In this document: piece by piece, positions 1 through 5,823 of the stretch
Position numbering within the stretch: position 1 is the first letter of the stretch
How the letters are laid out: every line of letters begins with the position of its first letter
Source of the DNA: Deltaproteobacteria bacterium
GTDB lineage: Bacteria > Desulfobacterota_C > Deferrisomatia > Deferrisomatales > JACRMM01
Length of the DNA stretch: 9,098 nucleotides
Reading direction: 5' to 3'
Assembly (NCBI GenBank): GCA_016218905.1
Contig: JACRCS010000835.1
Span: 1-9,098 of the forward strand
Program-made: the position numbers and the translations under genes
Notes under the pieces: model-generated
The model's database searches: none
What the model was told of the DNA's origin: nothing
The model's input: the letters and a program-made list of their open reading frames with translations, nothing else

Positions 1-72
1 AGCGATCACCCCGAGGCTGATGTAGTCCGTCAGACGAGCTCCGCTGGGCAACTCCGCGAGTGTACGGGCCAT
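1..72 (-). CDS. IS4-family transposase, N-terminal fragment (cut by window edge)
   Basis: Reading leftwards from an ATG at 70-72, 24 codons stay open to the window edge and begin MARTLAELPSGARLTDYISL. A short basic start followed by a R-[LI]-T-D-Y/F-I-S-L-G-V stretch is typical of the N-terminal domain of IS4-type DDE transposases, which cut and paste their own element. Only this domain is visible; the catalytic DDE region would lie beyond position 1. The start at 72 is preferred because a strong purine ribosome site (GGAGAGGAG, minus strand, about 79-89) sits just before it. An in-frame ATG at 88-90 would add six residues but would place that site inside the gene. The family call rests on a short segment, so it is probable rather than certain. 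Confidence 0.6.
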   Translation of the reverse strand, partial: MARTLAELPSGARLTDYISLGVIA

Positions 73-140
73 TGCGTCTCTCCTCTCCATCGGGTGCGAA
101 GAGAGGATACCTGCAAATGGCAGCTAAGTGAACAGTATTG
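1..140 (-). mobile_element. Probable end of an IS4-family insertion sequence
   Basis: The transposase start at 72 is followed outward by about 70 bp of non-coding, comparatively A/T-rich sequence that reaches the stop codon of the oxidase gene at 144-146. The minus-strand stretch starting at 140, CAATACTGTTCACTTAGC, has the look of an IS4-type terminal inverted repeat, so I place the element's outer boundary near 140. The other end and the target duplication are outside the window or cannot be verified. The next bases, 143-148, form the palindrome TCTAGA, a possible symmetrical insertion target. The boundary is inferred. Confidence 0.45.
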
Positions 141-143
141 AGT

Positions 144-1394
144 CTAGACCACGCGGATCACCGTGTGCGCCGTGTGCCAGAGGACTGCACCCCCGGTGTC
201 GGGATTCCGGATCCAGTCGTAGTACTTGATCGTCACCGGGAACTCGCCCACGGCCGCGCCGTGGACCAGCAGGTCGTAGCGGCGCGCCGAGGTCGTCCGA
301 ATCGGTGGGCCGGCCCGGATCGCAAAGGCAGACGAAAACCGGTTGGGGCCGCGACCGACAGGGCCTCTCGCCCCGAAGGGGTAGCCGTCCGCCCCGACCA
401 CCACCACGTCGGTCCCGATGATCGTCTCGTGGAGCAGGTAGTCGGCGTTGAGCAACCGGATGAGGCCGGTCCCGCCGAGGGGAATCGTGAGGGCGACGGG
501 AGGGGCTAGGATCGGCGTCCCCACGTCTCCGCCCGCAACGGTCGGATCCGAGACGATGCCGCTGATGACGAAGATGTCGGGGCGGAAGTCGTTCAGGAAC
601 CCCACCTGGAAGGTGGCGGGGTTCGCTGGGTCGTTGGCGTCGCACTGCTGCATGAAGGCGTCGTGCTGCAACTCGTGCCAGAGGGAGTCCATCGAGTCGA
701 CCGCCCAGATCGCCTCCGCGTCGTAGCGGACGAGATGGTTGACCCGGTCCGCGTTGGCGAACTGCGGGAAGGCAGTCAGGTCGGCCGAATAGAGCCCCGG
801 CTGTCCGTCGATGAAGGGAGGATTGAGTCCGGGGAAGAGCGCCGGGTTCGTGTTCCTGGGGTCGACGATGAGCATGCCGTAGAGCCCCATCTCGAAGTGG
901 AGCACAGTGTTCTTGTGGCAGTGGTAGAAGAACGTCCCCGGCACGCGAGTCGCGAAGGAATAGGGAAACGAGGCCGAACTCTCGAACGAGGTATGGCCGA
1001 CGCCGTCGTTCATCGGCGTCGGCTCGATGCCGTGCCAGTGGATCGTGTGCACGTTGAGGAAGAACTGCGTGAAGACCTGGACCGTCTCGTCCTCGATGCT
1101 CCGGATCGTCGGCGAGGGGAAGGTCCTGCCGGCGTCGCCGACGGCCAGATCCTGGATGATCCAGAGCGGGACAGCATCCTTCCTTCCCGCCCGGACACGG
1201 GCTTGGGTGTTCAGCGGGAGGGGAAGGTCGATCATCACGTCGATCCCCCGCTGGAAGATGCGCGGGTCGGCCGGGAGATCGACGGTGTCGGTGATGGCGT
1301 TCGTGCCCGGCAAGGCCGGCGGGCAGACGACCTTGAGGAACTCGGCTTCTTCCCCGAGGGGGACCTCGCCGCGGGCAAGCGTAAACTCGGCCAT
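144..1394 (-). CDS. Multicopper oxidase, small subunit-like protein with the type 1 copper cysteine
   Basis: 416 residues, cupredoxin-fold multicopper oxidase. Residues 100-180 form a first cupredoxin domain with H116-T-I-H119-W-H121-G and, 37 residues later, Y157-H158-C159-H160, then H166 and M169. These match trinuclear-centre histidines (119, 121, 158, 160) and a type 1 copper site (H116, C159, H166). By alignment with SLAC-type H-x3-G-M the axial position falls on L171, although M169 is close. Residues 220-416 look like a second cupredoxin domain without copper ligands (R-Y-D-L-L-V-H-G near 372). No signal peptide is visible at the N terminus. The start is supported by an AAGGGAG ribosome site about 6 nt upstream. 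The gene lies 49 bp downstream of the Tat-signal partner, probably in the same transcript. The substrate is unknown. It lacks the C-terminal HxH/HCH pair of a complete laccase, which its partner appears to supply. An insertion sequence ends a few bases beyond its stop. Confidence 0.9.
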   Translation of the reverse strand: MAEFTLARGEVPLGEEAEFLKVVCPPALPGTNAITDTVDLPADPRIFQRGIDVMIDLPLPLNTQARVRAGRKDAVPLWIIQDLAVGDAGRTFPSPTIRSIEDETVQVFTQFFLNVHTIHWHGIEPTPMNDGVGHTSFESSASFPYSFATRVPGTFFYHCHKNTVLHFEMGLYGMLIVDPRNTNPALFPGLNPPFIDGQPGLYSADLTAFPQFANADRVNHLVRYDAEAIWAVDSMDSLWHELQHDAFMQQCDANDPANPATFQVGFLNDFRPDIFVISGIVSDPTVAGGDVGTPILAPPVALTIPLGGTGLIRLLNADYLLHETIIGTDVVVVGADGYPFGARGPVGRGPNRFSSAFAIRAGPPIRTTSARRYDLLVHGAAVGEFPVTIKYYDWIRNPDTGGAVLWHTAHTVIRVV

Positions 1395-1443
1395 GGTATC
1401 TCCCTTTCGAAGGGGCCGAGCCCCTCCTCGTCAGTCCAATCGC

Positions 1444-2811
1444 TCAGACGACGGGCTTGGGGAAGGGCACCTTGTCCTTGTCCCCGAGGAAGATGAAGTC
1501 CGTCAGGGTCCCGTTGGGATAGTTTCCCCCCGTCGTCGTCTGCGACGGCTCCATGTGGTCGTGCATCGGGTACTTGAGGGGGGACTGCGGGACGCCCCCG
1601 AGGACGAAGCGGAACTCGTTCGGGATGACCTCTCGGAGCGGCCGCTGGCGGGTGGGGTCGTTCGGGATGTCCGGGGGCCGGATGAACGGCACGAGCCAGT
1701 CGACCCGGCTGCCGCCGGAGAGGAAGAGCCCGCCGGCCAGGTCTACGCCCCCACCGAAAGTCGGGTCCGAGGCGTCGGCCTCGTGGCTCGGCAGCGTCAT
1801 GGTGTCGATGGCCGCCACGTTCTCCATCACGTGATTGTTCACCGCGGTCACGTAGAAATGGTTCGCGTGCAGGTGCAGAGAAGCGATCTGCAGGCCGGTG
1901 TTCACGATCCGGACCATGTGGGGCTCGCCGATGAACCCCTCGAGGAGCGTGGCGTGGTCGTGGCTCGAGAACTGGCCGCTCTTGCCGTTGATCATGAAGT
2001 AGTCCGGGACGAAGCCGTCGATGAACTCCGCGGGCGTGATGCCTCCCGGCTCCGCGTTCTCTCCGGCCTCCACGCGCGCGTTCCACCGGGAGTCAACCTG
2101 TTGGATCACCCAGAGGCGGGTGCGATAGAGGAAGGGCTCCAGGTCCGGCGGGAGCTCCGGGTTGGGGGGGACCGTCTCCGGCCGCACCGCGATCCACCCC
2201 TCGGTGCCGGGGGTGAAGGGCTCCTCCACTCCCAGGGCGTTGAAGAGCGCCTGAACGTTTGGGGTCGGGTTCGAGTACGGCGTGTTGCCCACACCGGGCA
2301 GTACGACGAGGACTCCGTAGAGACCCATGAGCCGGTTGAAGGGTGCGTTGCGGGGGTCCCAATAGGGATAGACCCCGGCCAGGGGGCTCACCGTGATCGT
2401 CCCGGTGGCCCCGGGCTGGAGGGGGCCGGTGTCCGCATTCCCGCCCCCGGGTCCGGCACCGACGACGCGGAACTCGTGCACTTCGTCCAGCGCGTTCGTC
2501 ACCGTGAAAGTCACCGGCGAGCCCGCGAACGCGAAGACGACCGGGCCCGGGAACCTCGCTCCGGCGGCGCTCGCGAAGACCCAGTGGTACACCGGAGTCT
2601 TGTCGACCATCTCGACCAGCGCGTCGGTCATCCGGAGGTCGACCTGGACGGGGGTCCCCCCGCCTCCTCCCCCGCCTCCTGCTCCGCCGAAGCCGCAGCC
2701 GCCCAAAGCGATGGCGCTCAGGCCGCAGGCGCTGTAGCGCAGGAACTCCCGCCGGCTCAGCCGTGTCGGGTCCAACAGCCCTCCTTCGCGACCGGCCTCG
2801 CGCTTCAGCAT
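1444..2811 (-). CDS. Tat-exported multicopper oxidase-like protein with Cys replaced by Asp
   Basis: 455 residues from the ATG at 2809-2811, chosen because it is preceded by GAAAGGG and places the twin-arginine motif S19-R-R-E-F-L-R25 near the N terminus. The open frame continues to 2934, but that extension runs through a palindromic repeat. A hydrophobic stretch and L36-G-G-C39 follow, suggesting a Tat-exported lipoprotein, then a glycine run (45-52) as linker. A first cupredoxin domain (about 90-172) has lost the ligand motifs: H112-E-F-R and Y-P-Y-W-D replace HxH and HCH, though M162-G-L-Y-G remains. The C-terminal cupredoxin domain (about 290-443) has H313-L-H315-A-N-H318 and H417-D418-H419, followed by a G-G-N-Y-P-N-G stretch. 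This is the usual third-domain copper architecture with the type 1 Cys replaced by Asp and its His partner (C+5) by Ser423. Alone it could not form a type 1 site. The downstream gene encodes the missing Cys, so an obligate complex is likely but inferred. Confidence 0.88.
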   Translation of the reverse strand: MLKREAGREGGLLDPTRLSRREFLRYSACGLSAIALGGCGFGGAGGGGGGGGTPVQVDLRMTDALVEMVDKTPVYHWVFASAAGARFPGPVVFAFAGSPVTFTVTNALDEVHEFRVVGAGPGGGNADTGPLQPGATGTITVSPLAGVYPYWDPRNAPFNRLMGLYGVLVVLPGVGNTPYSNPTPNVQALFNALGVEEPFTPGTEGWIAVRPETVPPNPELPPDLEPFLYRTRLWVIQQVDSRWNARVEAGENAEPGGITPAEFIDGFVPDYFMINGKSGQFSSHDHATLLEGFIGEPHMVRIVNTGLQIASLHLHANHFYVTAVNNHVMENVAAIDTMTLPSHEADASDPTFGGGVDLAGGLFLSGGSRVDWLVPFIRPPDIPNDPTRQRPLREVIPNEFRFVLGGVPQSPLKYPMHDHMEPSQTTTGGNYPNGTLTDFIFLGDKDKVPFPKPVV

Positions 2812-2831
2812 GACGACCCTTTCGCAGTTGC

Positions 2832-2911
2832 CGTAGGGTGGGCGGTTCTCGCGCAGCGAGGTTCGCCCACGCGTGGGGCAACCCGCCTGCGGCGGAACGC
2901 CCCACCCTACG
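2832..2911. repeat. Palindromic MITE-like repeat with GTAGGGTGGG ends
   Basis: About 80 bp bounded by an 11-bp perfect inverted repeat: CGTAGGGTGGG at 2832-2842 pairs with 2901-2911. Inside lie three further inverted repeats: a 5-bp hairpin with GCA loop (2848-2852 with 2856-2860), a 12-bp perfect palindrome (2866-2877), and a 5-bp hairpin with TGC loop (2883-2887 with 2891-2895). A single strand could therefore fold into a cloverleaf-like shape. Repeats with GTAGGGTGGGC ends are dispersed in many bacterial genomes. I recognise this as that type, but cannot count copies here. It sits about 20 bp upstream of the Tat-oxidase start codon, within its leader or promoter region. Confidence 0.75.
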
Positions 2912-3055
2912 CTCAGGGGCAGATGCGCAAACAATTGTGACGCTCTGTATAGGAAGCCCCCCCCAAAGCTACTTCCGACATCCTCGCCCGCAACCTTTAC
3001 CCCTTCGGTCCTCGGCCGCGGTGCTGCCGCCCCCTCGCCTCCGTCGGCCTCGCCG

Positions 3056-3316
3056 TCAGGCCGTCCCGGACGGAGAGCCCAGGCTCCGCCGTGCGGACCT
3101 CCCCCGGCCGGCCCTCTTCCGCGGACCTCCCTTCGGGACCGTCTCGAGCTCCGGACACGAGGTGCAGCCCATCTCCGAGTCGCAGCACGCAGCGGCCTGG
3201 CCGACCGGCACCCCGCTGGCTCGGGCGGCGGAGAGGCAAGGCACCCAGAGGGAGGCGTCCTGCCGGTCCTCGGTGCAGGGGAAGGTCGCGGAAGCGTTCA
3301 AGGGATTCGGCGCCAT
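3056..3316 (-). CDS. Possible small cysteine-rich protein
   Basis: 86 codons from the ATG at 3314-3316, preceded by GAGAGGA with a 4-5 nt spacer on the minus strand, a good ribosome site. The first two thirds contain seven Cys: C14, C27, C44-C45, C51 and C54 as a C-T-S-C pair preceding P-E-L-E; the last third is Arg/Gly-rich and unremarkable. The CC...CxxC pattern could bind metal, and the gene lies on the same strand directly upstream of the copper oxidase pair. There is no recognised family, third positions are G/C-rich as in any frame of this DNA, and the C-terminal part could be spurious. Treat it as tentative. Confidence 0.35.
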   Translation of the reverse strand: MAPNPLNASATFPCTEDRQDASLWVPCLSAARASGVPVGQAAACCDSEMGCTSCPELETVPKGGPRKRAGRGRSARRSLGSPSGTA

Positions 3317-3445
3317 GGAGTCCTCTCGGGAGTGGCCGCGTTGGCCGAGTCGGGGCCGAGCACGCGGCTGGGGTGGAGGGGGTCGCGCGAGTTGGGAGGA
3401 AGCATCACGCCATGGGAAAACGTCGCTCCAGCAGCTCCTCGGCCT

Positions 3446-3913
3446 TCAGCCGGTCGCCTCCACGAGAGCGCATCCGTCACCCGCGTGTCGCCACGGAGCT
3501 CCCCCCGGCGGGCGGCGCGTGAGCCGCTCACCGGAAGCGCCCCCATGAATCCGGTCGTAGAGCCCGACGAGACCGTGGAGCCACCCGGCCCTGTCCGCGA
3601 GGGAGGTCTCGGCGAACCAGGCGAGCGCTTCCCGGGCGCGGCCGATCTGGTCGAAGCTCCCCGCCAGGATCTCGCGGGAGGCGCGATCGTGCTCCCGCTC
3701 AGCCGGCACCTCCGGTGCCTGACAGAGGCCCCGCGCGGAGTCCTCCCGGAGCCGCGCGAAGTGGTGGCCGGAGCGCTGGAGCTCCCGCAGGCCGACCGCC
3801 ACCTGAACGGCCACGTTCCCCGTCTCTTCGCCCTTCAAGATCCTTTCGAGGCCGATGAAGTACGCCGCGTTCCACTCCTGCCTCGTCAACGCGTTGAGCA
3901 CGTCGCCGTCCAT
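3446..3913 (-). CDS. Hypothetical protein, mostly helical, family not recognised
   Basis: 155 residues from the ATG at 3911-3913, which has GGACGAGG about 9 nt upstream. A GTG at 3938-3940 in the same frame would add nine residues but has a weaker ribosome site. The first 120 residues have balanced composition and regular hydrophobic spacing (L-T-R-Q-E-W-N-A-A-Y-F-I-G-L-E-R near the start), consistent with a bundle of amphipathic helices. There is no signal peptide or membrane segment. One ExxH occurs (E-R-E-H, about residues 71-74), but a lone copy does not make a ferritin-like protein. The last 30 residues (after about 125) turn Arg/Gly/Pro-rich and look less protein-like, so the gene may be truncated or frameshifted at its 3' end. 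It is transcribed divergently from the protease gene. Confidence 0.5.
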   Translation of the reverse strand: MDGDVLNALTRQEWNAAYFIGLERILKGEETGNVAVQVAVGLRELQRSGHHFARLREDSARGLCQAPEVPAEREHDRASREILAGSFDQIGRAREALAWFAETSLADRAGWLHGLVGLYDRIHGGASGERLTRRPPGGAPWRHAGDGCALVEATG

Positions 3914-4050
3914 CTCGCTATCCTCGTCCCTGGTCGTCACCGAACCGGCGGTCGAACACTGGAGGCAAGATACCTGCGCCGCCTACGGCGGTCGAGGCGA
4001 GGACACGGGAATTAGCCGAGCGAGTAGGAGACATATCCGACCGGCGAGCT

Positions 4051-4079
4051 TTGACATGTCGCCGTTCTTTGATACCCAT
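4051..4079 (+). promoter_or_regulatory. Possible promoter for the site-2 protease gene
   Basis: A perfect -35 hexamer TTGACA lies at 4051-4056 in the 199-bp divergent intergenic region. The -10 region expected 16-18 bp downstream (around 4073-4079, TACCCAT) matches the consensus poorly. A CCGCC-TAC-GGCGG hairpin (3979-3991) lies further upstream, nearer the divergent hypothetical gene. Only the -35 is convincing. Confidence 0.3.
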
Positions 4080-4112
4080 GGAGGTAAGGCTCGTTCCCCC
4101 GGAGGAAGACCC

Positions 4113-5273
4113 ATGAGCTCCGACCAAGGCGCGCGCAGCCCGTCTGACGGCGGACACCTCGGCGCTCGCATCATGAAGATCGCCGGAATCGAGGTGCGCC
4201 TCCACTACTCGTGGCTGGTGATCTTCATCCTCGTCCTGTGGACGCTCTCGGCCGGCTATCTGCCGACGAGCCGCCCCGGCTACCCGCCCCAGGCGTACTG
4301 GGCCGCCGGAGCCGCCGCGACGTTCCTCTTCTTTCTATCCGTGCTCATCCACGAGTTCTGTCACTCGCTGCTGGCCAAGAGGATCGGCCTGGAGGTGACC
4401 GACATCACGCTCTTCATCTTCGGCGGCGTCTCCCGTTCGCCGTCGGAGTTCAAGGACCCGAAGATCGAGCTCGCCGTCGCGGCCGTCGGTCCCCTGAGCA
4501 GCTTCGTCCTCTCCGGCCTCTTCTGGCTCCTCTGGCGGGCCCACCCGAACCCGCAGGACTCCCTCTCGGCCGCCGTCCTCAGTTACGTTGCGTCGATCAA
4601 TCTGGCTCTCGCCGTGTTCAACCTCATTCCAGGGTTTCCACTGGACGGAGGCCGGGTGCTGCGGTCCCTCGTGTGGTGGAAGACCGGCTCGCTCTCACGG
4701 GCCACGCGGGCGGCCACGGCCGTGGGAAAGGGCTTTTCACTGCTCCTGCTGGTCTTCGGCGGGATGCAGGTGCTCGGGGGCTCGTTGATCGCGGGCCTCT
4801 GGTCCCTCCTGATCGGCATGTTCCTCATGGGGGCGGCCGAGAGCGGCTACCGCGAGACCGTGGTGCGGCAGTTCGTGGCCGGGATGAAGGTCCGCGACGT
4901 GATGGTGGAAGACGTGGTGACCGTGCCGGCCGGCCTCTCGGTCCGGGAGCTCATCGGGCGCTATTTCCTCCACTACGGCTACAAGGGCTTTCCCGTGGTC
5001 GAGGACGACCGGGTCGCGGGCATGGTCTTCCTGCGCTTCGTCAAGGACGTGCCCGAGGCCGAGCAAGGGACCACGAGCGTGCGCCAGGTGATGAGCGACC
5101 TGGACGAGCGGCTCGTCACGAGCCCCGACACGCCGCTCGACGAGGCCCTGCGGAAGATGGGTCCGGGAGGAGCCGCCCGGCTGGTCGTCCTGGACGGCGA
5201 CCGCCTGACCGGCCTCATCACGAAGAGCGGAGTCTTCCGACTGATGGAGGTGAAGAGGATCCTGGAACACTGA
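4113..5273 (+). CDS. Site-2 protease family membrane metalloprotease with tandem CBS domains
   Basis: 386 residues. The start at 4113 is set by GGAGGA at 4101-4106 with a 6-nt spacer; the open frame upstream of it has no protein-like character. The N-terminal half is a multi-pass membrane domain: segments at about 33-48, 64-80, 118-141, 152-173 and 207-243. The zinc motif H80-E81-F-C-H84 lies at the end of the second segment. The second conserved motif F175-P-L-D178-G-G supplies the third zinc ligand, as in S2P/M50 intramembrane proteases of the SpoIVFB/Rip type. Two CBS domains follow (about 258-313 and 322-380), which in this family probably sense adenine nucleotides. All catalytic residues are intact, so it should cleave a membrane-embedded substrate, often an anti-sigma factor. 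No candidate substrate is next door. It stands alone upstream of the nickel operon, separated by a repeat. Confidence 0.93.
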   Translation: MSSDQGARSPSDGGHLGARIMKIAGIEVRLHYSWLVIFILVLWTLSAGYLPTSRPGYPPQAYWAAGAAATFLFFLSVLIHEFCHSLLAKRIGLEVTDITLFIFGGVSRSPSEFKDPKIELAVAAVGPLSSFVLSGLFWLLWRAHPNPQDSLSAAVLSYVASINLALAVFNLIPGFPLDGGRVLRSLVWWKTGSLSRATRAATAVGKGFSLLLLVFGGMQVLGGSLIAGLWSLLIGMFLMGAAESGYRETVVRQFVAGMKVRDVMVEDVVTVPAGLSVRELIGRYFLHYGYKGFPVVEDDRVAGMVFLRFVKDVPEAEQGTTSVRQVMSDLDERLVTSPDTPLDEALRKMGPGGAARLVVLDGDRLTGLITKSGVFRLMEVKRILEH

Positions 5274-5277
5274 ACCC

Positions 5278-5319
5278 GGAATTCGGAATCCGGAATCCGG
5301 AATTCGGAATTCGGAATTC
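5278..5319. repeat. Tandem 7-bp repeat, six units of GGAATTC/GGAATCC
   Basis: Six consecutive 7-mers fill this interval five bases after the protease stop: GGAATTC, GGAATCC twice, then GGAATTC three times, ending in a partial GGAAG. The T/C variation in the sixth position is the only difference. The same unit recurs at 7383-7408. Strings of this kind are found between genes in several high-GC uncultured lineages; their origin is unclear to me. There are no spacers, so this is not a CRISPR array. It can form overlapping GGAATTCC-type foldbacks but is not a canonical terminator. Confidence 0.9.
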
Positions 5320-5330
5320 GGAAGAAACAG

Positions 5331-5367
5331 TGGCCACACGCCGCTGGCGCACGATAGGATGTGCGCC
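5331..5367 (+). promoter_or_regulatory. Candidate nikR promoter with inverted-repeat operator
   Basis: GGCGCAC (5346-5352) and GTGCGCC (5361-5367) form a perfect 7+7 inverted repeat with an 8-nt spacer containing TAGGAT (5355-5360), a 4/6 match to the -10 box. TGGCCA (5331-5336), 4/6 to the -35, sits 18 bp upstream. A dimeric or tetrameric repressor bound to the arms would cover the -10. The site is 36 bp upstream of the nikR start, so NikR autoregulation is the natural guess. The arms and spacing differ from the E. coli NikR operator (GTATGA-N16-TCATAC), so the assignment is inferred from position and symmetry only. Confidence 0.4.
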
Positions 5368-5403
5368 GTCTTCCCCAGCCTTTTCATCAGAAAGAGCTCG
5401 CCT

Positions 5404-5823
5404 TTGTCCGACGTCGTTCGCTTCGGGATCTCGGCCGACATGCGCCTGATCGAGCGCTTCGACGCGCTCATCGCCGAGAAGGGCTACGTCAACCGCTCCG
5501 AGGCGATCCGGGACCTGATCCGAAACGCCCTCGTCGAGGAGCAGTGGGCCCGCGGCGACGAGGAGACCGTCGGCACGGTGACCCTCGTCTACGATCACCA
5601 CACCCGGGACCTGGCGGACAAGCTGACCGAGCACCAGCACGCCCGGCACGACGCCATCGTCTCGGCCCTCCACGTCCACCTGGACGCCCACCACTGCCTC
5701 GAGGTCGTGGTGGTCCGGGGGCGGGCGGGAGAGGTGAAGCGGCTCGCGAACGAGCTCATCGGCACCAAGGGTGTCAAGCACGGGAAGCTCGTCACGACGA
5801 CCACCGGCCGCGGGCTCACGTAG
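5404..5823 (+). CDS. nikR: Nickel-responsive transcriptional regulator NikR
   Basis: 139 residues from a TTG start (5404-5406) with AGAAAGAGC upstream. This gives M-S-D-V-V-R-F-G, the usual opening of NikR proteins in this group and the usual family length of about 130-140. The alternative ATG at 5359 adds 15 atypical residues and lies inside the inverted repeat. Residues 3-45 form the ribbon-helix-helix DNA-binding domain, with the [11 protein letters not shown] segment at 30-40. Residues 55-135 form the ACT-like metal-binding domain. Square-planar nickel ligands are all present: H79, H90, H92 and C98 correspond to E. coli H76, H87, H89 and C95. Nickel-loaded NikR tetramers repress nickel uptake genes. 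The stop overlaps the start of the next gene by one base, so regulator and transporter are co-transcribed and likely autoregulated. Confidence 0.95.
   Translation: MSDVVRFGISADMRLIERFDALIAEKGYVNRSEAIRDLIRNALVEEQWARGDEETVGTVTLVYDHHTRDLADKLTEHQHARHDAIVSALHVHLDAHHCLEVVVVRGRAGEVKRLANELIGTKGVKHGKLVTTTTGRGLT

Larger units (their letters stand above)
2812..3445. other. Weakly coding stretch upstream of the oxidase pair
   Basis: This stretch holds the 5' leader of the oxidase genes, the palindromic repeat at 2832-2911, a run of eight C at 2957-2964, and one tentative small minus-strand gene (3056-3316). From about 2912 to 3055 I see no gene. The several long plus-strand frames crossing it are rich in Arg, Pro and Gly with no recognisable domain, as expected of chance open frames in high-GC DNA. 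No clear promoter for the oxidase genes could be picked out; the only A/T-rich island is around 2926-2952 (CAAACAATTGTGACG and following bases), which is where I would look for one. Confidence 0.5.

Noticed and set aside
2812..2934. 41-codon N-terminal extension of the large oxidase
   Set aside because: It would place the Tat signal about 60 residues in and its codons run through the repeat at 2832-2911; the ATG at 2809-2811 has its own ribosome site.
1027..2940. 637-codon open frame on the plus strand opposite the oxidase genes
   Set aside because: It overlaps two convincing minus-strand genes, is Arg/Gly/His-rich with no domain, and crosses the palindromic repeat; it is a chance frame produced by high GC.
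3446..3913. Ferritin-like di-iron protein for the hypothetical gene
   Set aside because: Only one ExxH is present; the paired Glu/ExxH arrangement of the fold is not seen.
2873..4015. Long plus-strand frame of 380 codons
   Set aside because: Pro/Arg/Gly-rich, antisense to the better-supported 3446-3913 gene, no recognisable domain.
3855..4112. Upstream extension of the protease frame
   Set aside because: It overlaps the divergent hypothetical gene and lacks protein-like character; GGAGGA at 4101-4106 fixes the start at 4113.
5278..5319. CRISPR-like array
   Set aside because: Units are 7 bp and directly abutting with no spacers, and no cas genes are present.
5359..5403. ATG at 5359 as the nikR start
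   Set aside because: The added residues are unlike NikR N termini and the ATG lies within the inverted repeat; the TTG at 5404 gives the family-typical start.
4211..5449. 412-codon frame overlapping the protease gene on the same strand
   Set aside because: An out-of-frame, Arg/Gly-rich shadow; the protease frame carries the catalytic motifs and CBS domains.
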